Assembly: GCF_040412425.1 (NCBI RefSeq)
Contig: NC_089767.1
Span: 40,602,009 to 40,666,008, forward strand
Length of the DNA stretch: 64,000 bases
Reading direction: 5' to 3'
DNA from: Macrobrachium rosenbergii
Taxonomy: Eukaryota > Arthropoda > Malacostraca > Decapoda > Palaemonidae
A model generated the notes under the pieces. That model was not told the DNA's origin and did no database searches. It saw nothing but the letters and a program-made list of their open reading frames with translations. Position numbers and translations under genes: made by a program. Shown in pieces: positions 11,101 through 48,118 of the stretch (position 1 is its first letter; each line of letters begins with the position of its first letter).

Positions 11101-11840
11101 CCAAGCTGGATAATTTTGCATTCCAAGCAAATGCCCTTGATTTTATTTGTCACGATTCTAAACGATTTCTGACTTGAAATCGGCATAATACGAACACACT
11201 CCAGTGGAATTATGCAATCAGAAGTGCATAAATCTTGTGGTGCCGTAAGAAAATCAACAAAAATTGAATTTTTTTTTTTTTTTTTTTTTTTTTTTGTGAG
11301 GCGTATGATGACTTCACTTCTTCCGGAAAAAGACCTTGCGATGATGACAAGCATTTGATGAGCGGTGCCAGAATTTGAAGGTTGCGCAACCATCCTGGAT
11401 CACCACAGTTTCAACGCACTGGAGATTTTGATGACGTTAAGTGAGGTGCTAATTTCAGCCCTCGTGATTTTGATGGCGTCAGATGACTTCGGAATCACAT
11501 GAAATAATGCATAAATATTTACTGTCATTCAATGAAAGCGGAAACATGTCCCTTGAAAGGAGAATAAATAATCGATTGTTATCCACATGAGAAGACGAGA
11601 CTAGTCTTACCGCAAAAAGAAGAGAGAGGACAGCCAAGTTTATAAGAGAATAAAGTTTAGTCATAATTTCTCTCTCTGCAGGAGATTTAAAATCAGTTTT
11701 ATTTATGCAGCAGTTTATTTCGTTTTATTCGCCGAACAGGCTTTCTCCCCTCCTCGTCATAGTAAAGCACATTGAAGCAGCGGTCGGGCCTGAAATATAT
11801 TAAAAAAGCAGTCAAAACTAAGTTTCCACTTATCTGTTAT
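11100..11840. other. no gene recognised
   Basis: Contains a poly(T) run near 11270-11295. Nothing else that I can support. Confidence 0.4.
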
Positions 11841-11856
11841 ATACTGTATATATATA

Positions 11857-11898
<42 letters not shown>

Positions 11899-12114
11899 TA
11901 TATATATATTTTGTCTTTCTTTATATATTCATATTCCATATTTTCGTGGTTCATATATATGTATTGTTTCTCTTTATGTATGCATATATATAAATGGATC
12001 TTGTCTTTATTTATATATTCATCACGTTCCATATTTTATATATATTCTGTTATACATATATGTGTGTATATATATATGTATGCATATATACATATGCATA
12101 TATTCATATACATT

Positions 12115-12207
<93 letters not shown>
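11841..12207. repeat. (TA)n arrays with degenerate TATACA sequence
   Basis: TA arrays near 11841-11900 and 12114-12207 separated by degenerate TTTATATATTCATATTCCAT-type sequence that is itself repeated (near 11921 and 12009). Confidence 0.93.
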
Positions 12208-12213
<6 letters not shown>

Positions 12214-12427
12214 AAATTTAACATTAGGTGTACGATTTAAATTAAAATCCAAGTTCCACAAATGTATAATAGGTATGGCTAAGCGGTTACGCAACAACAA
12301 AAATACAAAAAAATATTTCGACAGTATCATCTCACTCCAGACTTGTAGAAAAGTTTTGCTAAATTCACAGATTATTCACTTAATATAGATTATTAAATTG
12401 CCTTTAATTTGAAAAAAATTCTGTGGC

Positions 12428-12433
12428 TTTATT
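12428..12433 (-). promoter_or_regulatory. poly(A) signal of gene 2
   Basis: AATAAA on the minus strand, 65 bases beyond the stop codon proposed for gene 2 at 12500-12498. Confidence 0.5.
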
Positions 12434-12497
12434 CATAGAATTTTGGTATTGGAACAAATATCCAATAAAAAGTATATTTTCTTTACTTACAAATTGA

Positions 12498-12636
12498 TTA
12501 ACACTCATCCAGCACCTTCCTAATCTTCTGATCTGCCATCTTTCTGGAATAACTGGGGGTGTAAAGCAGATGGAATTCACATGAGATGACTTCGAGGAAT
12601 TTATATAAATATATGTTTATGCATACTCACATAAAC

Positions 12637-12707
<71 letters not shown>

Positions 12708-13566
12708 ATATATTTATTTATTTATACACACAGATATAATATACATATATATACATTTATACATATATGTGTGTATATATAATATATGTGTGTATGGATG
12801 TATATATATGTATATATACACATATACATATGTGAATATATACTTACAATATATATGTCTGTGTGCATGTTGATGTATATTTATACGTGTACACAAACGC
12901 ACACGTTCATGTCTGTATTTACGGTACAGGCATCACACAAACCTTCACAAACAGAACTCACCTGGGGTTAAAGCCAACACAATGTTAGCGTAGTTGGCGC
13001 AGTCTGTAAAATCTGCCACTAAGCCTCCACTCGTGTTCTCATTCCTCCTCAGACATCCTGGAATCCTGTCGATGCACTCAGGGGATCCTCCGCACACGAT
13101 GAAAGCTGTGAAAACAGATTTCATGTTAGCTGGGACTCTCTCTCTCTCTCTCACTGATATAGAAGAGAACGCTACGTGATAATACAGGCATGGAAACAGA
13201 TAGAAGGAATCACCGAAAACGTCATGGAGCTAAAAATATCAGAAAGAGCAAGCAGAGGTAGATTAACAGTGCCCAAAACTATACCAGGAAAACTAAGGAA
13301 AGCACACAGGACATTAATCCACTACGCACCAGCGTCTATTCAATGCGTTACCAGCTCATCTGAGGAACATATCAGGAGTGAGCGTAGATGTATTTAAGAA
13401 TAAGCTCGGCAAATATCTAAGCTGCATCCCAGACCATCCAAGATTGGAAGATGCAAAATATACCGGAAGATGCGTTAGCATTTCTCTGGTAGACATCAGA
13501 GGTGCCTCACACTGAGGGGCCTTCTGGGGCAACCCGATTGTAAGGTTTGTAAGGTAGGGTAAGGCA

Positions 13567-13630
<64 letters not shown>

Positions 13631-14076
13631 TGCGTCTGCCCTTTTTATTCCATGTATAAAAAAAAAGTGCTGTAGATACTACTCAATCTTTCAAGATTAG
13701 GAAAAATAAATTGAGGAATTAGAATGAGTAAGATTGGTCATATGGACCATTAGTGCACAAGGAAGACATTATTTACGATAAGGAAAAGAATTAAGGAAAG
13801 AAGCTGTACAATATGTCACTATGAATAGGAAAGTGAAAGGATTCAGCAACGAGAAGACACATCAGAGCGATCTTACAAGGGGTTAGACATTGCAATGCAA
13901 ATTGCAGGATGAAATTAGCAGATATAAAGCTTCATTTCATACACCTTACCCATATTGTTTTGCAAAACGTCTTCAAGTCTCTGTAGCTTAATGGGAATAT
14001 CACCATTTCCCTGCGCAGTGGTGCAGGGGACGGCCAATAGCAGTGATGTGACCCGCAGTAGTAAGTGTGCCCCCAT
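12498..14076 (-). CDS. small secreted cysteine-rich protein (gene 2), three coding exons
   Basis: Minus-strand exons 14076-13950 and 13105-12962 are well supported: both have GT-AG borders and join in phase 1. Residues 1-22 ([22 protein letters not shown]) are a signal peptide. Exon 2 holds [14 protein letters not shown] and FTDC. The last exon is less certain. The frame [13 protein letters not shown] followed by TAA, with a poly(A) signal just beyond, looks like a genuine end, and an acceptor GAAG at 12590 joins it in frame (12589-12498, adding ISCEF). A better-looking acceptor at 12553 (TTTACACCCCCAG) would force another frame. The mature protein then has about six cysteines and 110-120 residues. 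The spacing C-x5-C-x6-C matches C-x4-C-x6-C in gene 1, with intron 1 in the same phase, so the two are likely paralogs. Function unknown; probably an extracellular disulfide-stabilised protein. Confidence 0.65.
12603..12880. repeat. (TA)n and TATACA/TGTGTA degenerate repeat
   Basis: TA array near 12646-12713 and degenerate ATACATATAT sequence to about 12880, within intron 2 of gene 2. Confidence 0.9.
13170..13555 (+). mobile_element. degenerate non-LTR retrotransposon fragment
   Basis: One plus-strand frame reads [20 protein letters not shown] and continues with [17 protein letters not shown]; after a frameshift near 13335 another frame reads [20 protein letters not shown] then [13 protein letters not shown]. 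This is the usual C-terminal region of arthropod LINE reverse-transcriptase polyproteins, where a final line about a short-lived LP(A/T)HLR block precedes the stop. It is broken by a frameshift, sits in intron 1 of gene 2 on the opposite strand, and is followed by a (CT)n tract. Confidence 0.65.
13570..13626. repeat. (CT)n microsatellite
   Basis: Perfect CT array directly after the retrotransposon fragment, possibly grown from its tail. Confidence 0.97.
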
Positions 14077-14184
14077 TTTCCAATTGGGACGCGAAGCAGT
14101 TACACCTTGCGGATGTAGTAAGAGGAAATTTCTGTTACTTTATTATAGCCTTAGGAAAGAGTTCATTTTATTTTATATTTATAT
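14076..14184 (-). promoter_or_regulatory. candidate core promoter of gene 2
   Basis: The minus strand has TATAAATA at 14183-14176 and a weaker TATAATAAA near 14148-14140. Either would give a short 5' UTR before the ATG at 14076. AT-rich context makes this a weak call. Confidence 0.3.
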
Positions 14185-14249
14185 CTTACCGGTCGGAAAA
14201 TTTTATCGCTCTTGATATTTTGTAAGTTATACCACATGCAGGTTTGACT

Positions 14250-14460
14250 TTTCTGTAAAGGAAAACTATTGTACTAGCCTTGTCTGTCCGTCCGCACTTT
14301 TTTGTCTTACTTTCTCTGTCCGCACTTAAAAACTGCTGAGGCTAGAGGGCTGCAAATTGGTACGTTGATCATCCACCCTCCAGTCATCAAACATACCAAA
14401 TTGCAGCCTTCTAGCCTCAGTAGTTTTTATTTTATTTAAGGTTAAAGTTAGCCACAACTG
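14250..14460 (+). mobile_element. inverted-repeat element, copy b (truncated)
   Basis: Matches the first half of the element at 7654-8090, from TTCTGTAAAGGAAAACTATT to AAAGTTAGCCACAA, then stops, so the right terminal repeat is missing. Confidence 0.78.
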
Positions 14461-14682
14461 CACACACCACTCTCGATTTTGTACGTCCTCGTCTGTTCGC
14501 GGATCAAAACTGAGAAATGAATGTTTGTTTTTCCTTTGTATTTCCAAAGCACTTTCAACACGGTCACGTAATTTTTTCACTAGAATAAATAAACCTCAGT
14601 CGGATGTGCAATGGAAGTCACAATGTTTGTTTCTTGGAAAATGAAATGATCCCTAACGGCTGTGTTTGCTCAACAAAATGTA

Positions 14683-14684
<2 letters not shown>

Positions 14685-14757
<73 letters not shown>
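14685..14757. repeat. (CT)n microsatellite
   Basis: Perfect CT array, followed by CACTGATATA, the same flank as the short CT tract at about 13138-13155, which suggests that both belong to one dispersed repeat. Confidence 0.97.
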
Positions 14758-14761
<4 letters not shown>

Positions 14762-14931
14762 ATATACAAACTCTGAAATATTTCCCGCATATATCTTTAT
14801 CTACAAATATATTTTAGGTCAAAACCTACTTAGAGCCAATATTTTATTTTTCTGTTGATTTTGATCAATATATTTTGAGGGCAGGTGCCCTGGAGATTGG
14901 TATGTTTGGGTTTTAGAATGCCGGTATTACA

Positions 14932-15055
14932 AACTCTGGATAATTTTCCAAGTTAACGGATCAATTTAAATGCTAAAGGACAATTTTTCAAATTAACGGA
15001 TCAAATTAAATGCTAAAGGACAATTTTTCAAGTTAACGGATCGATTCAAATGCCA
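14932..15055. repeat. tandem repeat, about 39 bp, three units
   Basis: Units of AA(G/A)TTAACGGATCAAATTAAA followed by TGCTAAAGGACAATTTTTC near 14950, 14993 and 15030. Confidence 0.85.
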
Positions 15056-15459
15056 AAACTCCCTCATTCAGTATTTCATTTTTCACGTATTTTGGCAAAT
15101 CATGGAAGGCAGGTATGTACCTTGAGCGTTGTTTATTGATTTTGTCAAAATATTGGCAGTATTTTCTGTTTTCCAAGGCGACAATTCAGTTGCAAGGCCA
15201 GTATTTTATTTTTCCTCTCGTTTTGATGAAACTTGATAGGTTGACAGCAGATCAGTGTCGAATTGTGGAGCTTGAAAAAAAAAACGCGCACAGAATAAAA
15301 AACAAATATATTTAAGAACTCCACATGCAGTTTTGGATCGTCATGCTTCCTTTTAAGTGTGGAGCCACTGTAGTAACTCCACACTGAAGAGAGAACATGA
15401 CGCTCCGAAACTGTATGTGGATTTCATAAATATATTCTTTCTCCAGTTTGTGGGTTTTT

Positions 15460-15845
15460 AGTTTTCTGTAAAAGAAAACTATTGTGCCGGTTATGTCTGC
15501 CCGTCCTCACTTTTTTCCGTCCGCCCTCAGATCTTAAAAACTACTGAGACTAGAGGGCTGCAAATTGGTGGTAAGTTGATCATCCACCCACCAATCATCA
15601 AAAATATCAAATTGCGACCCTCTAGCCTAAGCGGTTTTTATTTTATTTAAGGTTAAATTTAGCCATAATCGTGCTTCTGGCAATGCTATAACACAGGCCA
15701 CCACGGCCGGCTGAGAGTTTCATGGGCCGCGGCTCATACAGCATTATACTTAAACCACCGCAAGATAGATCTATTTTCGGTGGCCTTGATGATGCGCTGT
15801 ACAGAAAACTCGATTGCGCCGAGGAAACTTCGGCGCACTTTTTAC
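15460..15845 (+). mobile_element. inverted-repeat element, copy c
   Basis: Full-length relative of 7654-8090: starts AGTTTTCTGTAAAAGAAAAC and ends GTACAGAAAACTCGATTGCG then CCGAGGAAACTTCGGCG, a terminal hairpin. The internal inverted pair around GATCATCCACCCACCAATCA is preserved. Confidence 0.82.
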
Positions 15846-16168
15846 TTTTTTTTTTTTAACTTGGCAAATACTCAAGTAAATATTCAGAGGCGTTGGTAAA
15901 TACTTCGACCTCTTATTATTGTTGACCTTGACATATTTTTTACGGTTATATGTCAGCTTAATAGCCCAAATTTTAGCAGTTTTTATCCAGAGCTTTGAAA
16001 CGGTGATAGTTGGAGGCCTCTGGTCTGAGAATCTTTGTCAGGATGTATAATAATTAAATTATTTGATATCATCACCTTCTCGTGATCTTAAATGGAAAAA
16101 TAAATTCTTGGGGCAAAACGGGGGCTTTAGGAGGGTGGGACAGTTGACCCCCTCCTTCCCCTTTCCTA

Positions 16169-16169
<1 letters not shown>

Positions 16170-16230
<61 letters not shown>

Positions 16231-16260
16231 CACAGTATATATATATGTGTGTGTGTGTAT
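16170..16260. repeat. (TA)n with (GT)n microsatellite
   Basis: TA array followed by TGTGTGTGTG. A further (GT)n array lies at 16518-16543. Confidence 0.95.
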
Positions 16261-16510
16261 TTATTTATATTTGTATATTATGTGTGCATGTATATAATGT
16301 GTTTTATTTATTGTCTGTAAACGAAGGAGACATTTCAGCCATGAATGTATGTTACCATGCAGGCAGATCTGCATGTTCAAATCGTTATGGTCCACGGATA
16401 TAGATTAGTTTGTCCCCCTGTCCTTGGGTTATAAGAATAGTTTTTGCAGTGTCAGCATGAGACCGATTCTCTCTCTCCCTTCGTGTACACAAAGAGGTGG
16501 GGAGAGAGAG

Positions 16511-16545
<35 letters not shown>

Positions 16546-16619
16546 TATGAATTGTGAAATAAGGTAACCACGGATTTGTACTGTAGGTATTTGAGATTAA
16601 TATGGTCATTAGTAGAGAT

Positions 16620-17300
16620 TGAGAGTGCAGTTAAATGGAAGTGAGTAGGTTACCATACGTAGACGGGAGAGACTGGTTTGGTGTAAAAGTGGACCTCAGA
16701 AGAGTGTGATGTGTCTCCGTAGCTGTTAAATATTTCTTTTTATCTTTTATTTAAAAATGTTTAATGTAAAATATATAGTTTTGTGGATGTAGCGGTGACA
16801 GAAGTCAGAGGAAGAACGGTAGATATAGGTGCAAAGCTGTGAGATGACGTGAGTCATAAATGGAATATAGAATAGTGATGTTTGCAGATGATGCGGTGCT
16901 GTTTGTGGATAGTGAAGAGAAACTGCGGAAAATGGTGAAAGATTTTGAAAATGTTCCAAGAGGAGAAAGTTTAGAGTAAATGTGACTAAGAGTTAGAGTA
17001 TGAGGGCGAAAGAAAGCCAGATAACAGTGTCAATAAAAGTTATATGGTTGGTTGAATAATAGAAATTATTAGGAAGTAAGTATAAAGGATGATGATGGCA
17101 GGGTGTGAGAAGAAGCGAAGCAAGGAGGTGGTGAATAGTTTGAACTGTAAATGGAAACCATGAGGGAATATATAAAGGAGTAATTAATTCAACTCCTTTG
17201 TGACAGTGAAGTGGGGATGTTGAATGAAGATAAAATGAAAAGGTTGACAGAGTGAAATTAGCTGCTGTGTAATTTAGTGTTATCGCGAAGTATAAGAATT
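16620..17300 (+). mobile_element. degenerate LINE reverse transcriptase
   Basis: Near 16666 the plus strand reads as the pre-catalytic WFGVKVDLRR block with a broken continuation (CVSP), and from 16880 as MFADDAVLFVDSEEKLRKMV, i.e. the reverse-transcriptase catalytic F/YADD motif with its usual hydrophobic flank. The frame ends at a stop near 16978 and continues degenerately to about 17300 (lysine and arginine rich). A dead non-LTR retrotransposon. The minus-strand ORF at 16993-17304 is its shadow. Confidence 0.75.
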
Positions 17301-17644
17301 GCATCCCTTCTCTAATGACATATAGGATATTTTTGCTTTTTGATGAAGCATCATTTAAATAGACCAGTCACCACTACGACTGTGCTGTGGACTCATTTTA
17401 AGTGCTAATGTTCTTAATACGATTTCCATGGAAAGCTTTGAAATGAGAATATTAAAATGAAATAGAGAAGCTCTCTTTCACCCGTATGACTTGGAAGTTC
17501 CATTCAGAGACGGTCAAAGTTATATGAATGCCTGTTGATTTTAATCCTATAGTGATAGTGAGCGTTACCAGTAGACTTCATATTAAAAGTATTTTTTGTG
17601 TTCGGTTTTTGCTAGTGTTACAAATCATCTTGGTGGAGAAGCTA

Positions 17645-17817
17645 ATCCACAGTTTTGTATATGTACATATATTTAAAGATAAAGCTGTACAGATAGCTTT
17701 CGGGAATATGTTCGATTCACCTTTTCAATCTAACTGGAATTGGGAGCCGAGCCGATTCCCGAAAGCTATCTCTACAGTTTCATCTTGAAATATATGTACA
17801 TATACATAACTGTGGAT
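17645..17817. repeat. fold-back element, about 60-bp arms
   Basis: The left arm ATCCACAGTTTTGTATATGT... through GATAGCTTTCGGGAAT (17645-17707) is complementary to the right arm ATTCCCGAAAGCTATC... through ACATAACTGTGGAT (to 17817), with a loop of about 48 bases. A diverged relative of the ATCCACAG end, also palindromic, occurs at about 20407-20480. Confidence 0.8.
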
Positions 17818-18088
17818 GTGTTTCTCCATTTGAAGACTGATGCTACTATGAGGATTTTTTAATCATTTATCAGGCATATTTTATATTAAATTTTTTCAAT
17901 ATAAATTATTTCATTGATCCTTTCAAATATCTCAATAAAAAAAAATGCTTAAGATTCAGTAACTGAAATGTCATGGATTCTTTGTGTGTCTGGTGTACAG
18001 GGTAAATTCAAGGTCATTCTCAATGACTTTTCTCTGAAATAAAAGTCATGGTTTGCGCATTCCGGGATGCATTTTTAGTACTGGAATT

Positions 18089-18090
<2 letters not shown>

Positions 18091-18151
<61 letters not shown>
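18091..18151. repeat. (CT)n microsatellite
   Basis: Perfect CT array. Confidence 0.97.
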
Positions 18152-18154
<3 letters not shown>

Positions 18155-18159
18155 TACCT

Positions 18160-19959
18160 GTACATACACCCATGAACGTACTGAAACATACCATCACTAC
18201 TATCTGATGTGGAAAACTCATGACTTCGTTATTCGTTCACATTTATACATTACGACGTGAACGTTTTTTTTTTTTCTCGTTCATGCAGTTGTTATTTAAT
18301 AATATACTCCTACAGTCACTTCCAAGCCTGGAGCCATAGGTGTGTGGATGTGAATGTTCTGGAGTGTATTGAACTAAGACCAGTGACATTCCTAGAGATA
18401 CAACTTTAGTATGTGCATTTTTATATATATACTGTATGTGTGTGTGCGTGTGTGTATATATGTGTGCGTGTGTGTAACTTCAAAGTAAAGAACTGGACCT
18501 TCCTGGATTTTGGTGTTTTTTTTTTATATCAGGAGCAAAGATCTGCAATTTGTTTCCTTTAGTAACAAGCATCTTCCAATTCTTCCTAATGCAGGAACTA
18601 CATTTCTTCCTTCAAAAAAAAAAATAAATAAAATAAAAAAAAAAAAAAGACTCCTAGCTTGGCGGTCGCTGACCTTTCTAACGATCGGATTGCAACACTG
18701 AATTATCGTGTTGGCCAGGAGAAGATTGTATATTAGTTTTTTTTTTTTTTTTTTTTTTGCGTGCCCTACCCACGCCCTACAGTGAAATTGGGCACTTTGT
18801 CTTTGCACTGGTAATGCATAGCTTGTCCTCAAGATTGCAGGTTAACAAAAGTCCGGGACTGAATCTTCTGCATTTGAAGTGAGTTAGTATTTCCTTTTTT
18901 CGACGTTCATTGGTGGGGCTGCATGCTGAGGATGACACCAATGACTTTTCTTTTAAGAGATTTTCGTAGCTCCATTTAAAGAAATGTATCACTTTCGAGA
19001 GAAAGCAAGATTGGACGTCGTGACCCTAAGAGCAGGACAGTTTTGGCCACTGTATTGAAACAGGACAGTTTTGGCCACTGTTTTGAAATATGGACAGTGG
19101 AGAGCTGTTGCTTTTCTTATATTTATTCTACCTGACAAATTTATTTCTTTTCCAAATATATATATATGAGTGTGTGTGTGGGCGCGCGCACGTGTGTATA
19201 TGCATGTATGTACCCCTCCCCACACATATATAAGTATATATACATATATTATATTATATAATATATAATAATATAAATGCCAAAAATATTTGACGAACCG
19301 TATTTATTTTTGTAGCCTTTGTCATGCCGGGATAAAGTTATTTTCAGTTTTATGCTTCCCCAAATGTCTAATGGAATCTGAGAAAGGTACTTTGATACCA
19401 GGTACCTAAAAACTAGCAAGGCATCAGGCCCTGGGCGCCTTCGTATCGCCAAAAATAGGTCCTGCTATAAATTTCGATCGCAAGTGCAATATCCGCATCG
19501 CACCAGTTTGGTATATACCTTTTTTTTTTATCAAAGAACGCGCTTGCGCCTCAGGCACCCGTACTAAAGTATCATTGTCGTAACTGGCCACCACCACCCA
19601 CCCACCACGTCCCCCGAATCACCCTGGTAACCCGTCCACCCCACGGCCATAACCAGTTCTTTTTCAGGGGTCACCTTTGCTTGGGAGCATGAGATGAGAT
19701 GGCGAATTATCGCGAGGTTTTTGCAGTACGGTATTGTGTCTTTTGGGTAATTTATTTTGCTTTGAGAGGCGTGGGTCGGGTCACTTGGGGAGAGGTGTAG
19801 AAGTGTTGGGGGAGGGGTGGGGGGGCCTCGTACGTATTTTGGTTTGAGCTAACTATGTCCCCTTAAGAAATATACGTCCATTGGTTTTTCACATGACGTC
19901 TAAATAAACTGATCTTTTCGTGTGTTTATTATCTATATGTATTGTGATTGTAAACAGTT
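18160..19959. other. no gene recognised
   Basis: Contains poly(T) near 18737-18758, an A-rich tract near 18615-18648, a small direct duplication of CAGGACAGTTTTGGCCACTG near 19033-19080 and (TA)-rich DNA near 19230-19275. No coding signal that I can support. Confidence 0.4.
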
Positions 19960-19960
19960 A

Positions 19961-20018
<58 letters not shown>
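19960..20018. repeat. (ATT)n microsatellite
   Basis: Perfect trinucleotide array. Confidence 0.97.
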
Positions 20019-20020
<2 letters not shown>

Positions 20021-20086
20021 GAGCAGGAATTAGACACACTCTTAAACACATCCGGTTAATATGGATGGCTGCTTCATGCTAGTGCA

Positions 20087-20267
20087 TTTTATATTGTGTT
20101 CTTTTCAATTTTCCTTATTCTTTTCTCCTCTGCGTTAATTTTGGCCAATAACTGGCCAGTGTTCATTCTTCGGTTAAGAGGAATATATTAACAGCGCTAG
20201 TTATTGACCAAAATTAAGGTAGAAGAGGAAATGATTATAAGGAAAACTGAGAAGGCTCGATATAAAA
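20087..20267. repeat. fold-back element between (ATT)n arrays
   Basis: The left arm (ATTTTATATTGTGTTCTTTT... to TTTTGGCCAATAACTGGC) is complementary with mismatches to the right arm (GCTAGTTATTGACCAAAATT... to CGATATAAAAT). The centre is CAGTGTTCATTCTTCGGTTA and AGAGGAATATATTAACAGC. Confidence 0.7.
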
Positions 20268-20306
20268 TCCACCTCGCGTGATGCAGCCTCCTTTTATAAC
20301 AGGACA

Positions 20307-20307
20307 G

Positions 20308-20377
<70 letters not shown>
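20307..20377. repeat. (ATT)n microsatellite
   Basis: Perfect array to the right of the fold-back element. Confidence 0.97.
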
Positions 20378-20378
<1 letters not shown>

Positions 20379-20479
20379 ATACTCATGATAGCATGAGTCT
20401 CAAAATGGAGAAACAAATCCACAGTTATGTTTCTGTACAAATATATATTTTTAAATATTGTGCAGTAAGATATCTGTGG

Positions 20480-20561
20480 ATTATTATTATTATTATTTTA
20501 TTTTATTATTATTAATATTGTTATTATTATTATTATTATTATTATTTTATTAATATTGTTG

Positions 20562-20633
<72 letters not shown>
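20480..20633. repeat. (ATT)n microsatellite, interrupted
   Basis: ATT array with TTTTATT and TTGTTGTTGTT variants. Poly-leucine and poly-asparagine ORFs across it are artefacts. Confidence 0.95.
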
Positions 20634-20634
<1 letters not shown>

Positions 20635-20639
20635 TGTCG

Positions 20640-21673
20640 TACAGAGACAAAATGAAAGCAGCGCTAGTTGAGCTTCCAGGAATTTTCCAGACCATTGAGA
20701 GAAGTGCGCACAAAAGTGCGCATGCGCGTGCTAAACGACCGTAGCCGCCATACTCGAGCGTATCAGAGTCTCGCTCGGGAGGGCCGTAAAATCGCCGAAG
20801 TTCTCATACATCCGGTTCCAGGTTTTACTTATATAATGCTAAGGAACCTTCAAGAAACTGAGACTCCTTCATTTGAGATATTTTGATAGGAATATGAGGC
20901 GCCGCATTTCCGAGGGGCCTAATCCCTCAAACATGGCGATATTGAGTTTTAGTGGAGAGAAGATATAGAAAATTGGTTCCGGTACAAATGGAAAACTTTA
21001 AAGCTTGATGTCTCAAAATTATGTTTTTGCACATAGGCCCCTCTGAATGCGACACCTCATATTTTATACCAGTAAAAACAGCTAATGAGTTTTGTTATTA
21101 TAAAGTTGGTTATTCATACTAGTTATGGAGTTATTTGAAATCAAAATGTAAAGCTCAATACTTCGAGTTAACATGAAACAAAAATTTCATGTCTGACTCA
21201 TGCGTGAAATAGGAGTTAAACTTATGAAGGGTAGTTGTGTTTTCGTAAAGAATCCGGTGATTTTTTCAATGAAATTAACATGTGTGTCAAATTTTTTTTC
21301 TGTCTGAAATTTGTTCGTCTACTGAAGACGAAAGTTAGAGATATCGCGATAGAGGAGAATGCGTTGGCTTGTAATCACATTTACTCTCTAGAAGCGGTTT
21401 GTTCCATTTATTTATTGTGAACAATATGTATTTTGAACAATATATGTTGTGAACAATGTATGAGACTGTTATGTTATGTAATTATTGTGCTACAAGAACA
21501 CCGAATAGTTTTTCGAACTCTGGTGTTCAGCCATATTAATTTATCATTATTATCATTATTAAAAGAACAGATTAACTATGTATAATTATCTATAATATGC
21601 TTAACTTTTTTAATGTGAAATCTCGGCACTAGTTCTTCATCATGAATAAAATTATTTCCCATTTATTCCACAG
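20640..21673. other. no gene recognised upstream of the first LRP4 exon
   Basis: Sequence between the (ATT)n arrays and the first visible LRP4 exon. I looked for cysteine-rich LDL-receptor class A or EGF exons and saw none. Short frames at 20668-20886 and 21235-21420 have no recognisable features. Confidence 0.4.

Positions 21674-48118
<26,445 letters not shown>

Noticed and set aside
16993..17304. 103-codon hydrophobic minus-strand ORF
   Set aside because: It is the complement of the degenerate LINE reverse-transcriptase region on the plus strand.
20498..20744. Poly-asparagine and poly-leucine ORFs
   Set aside because: Translations of the (ATT)n array; no flanking coding signal.
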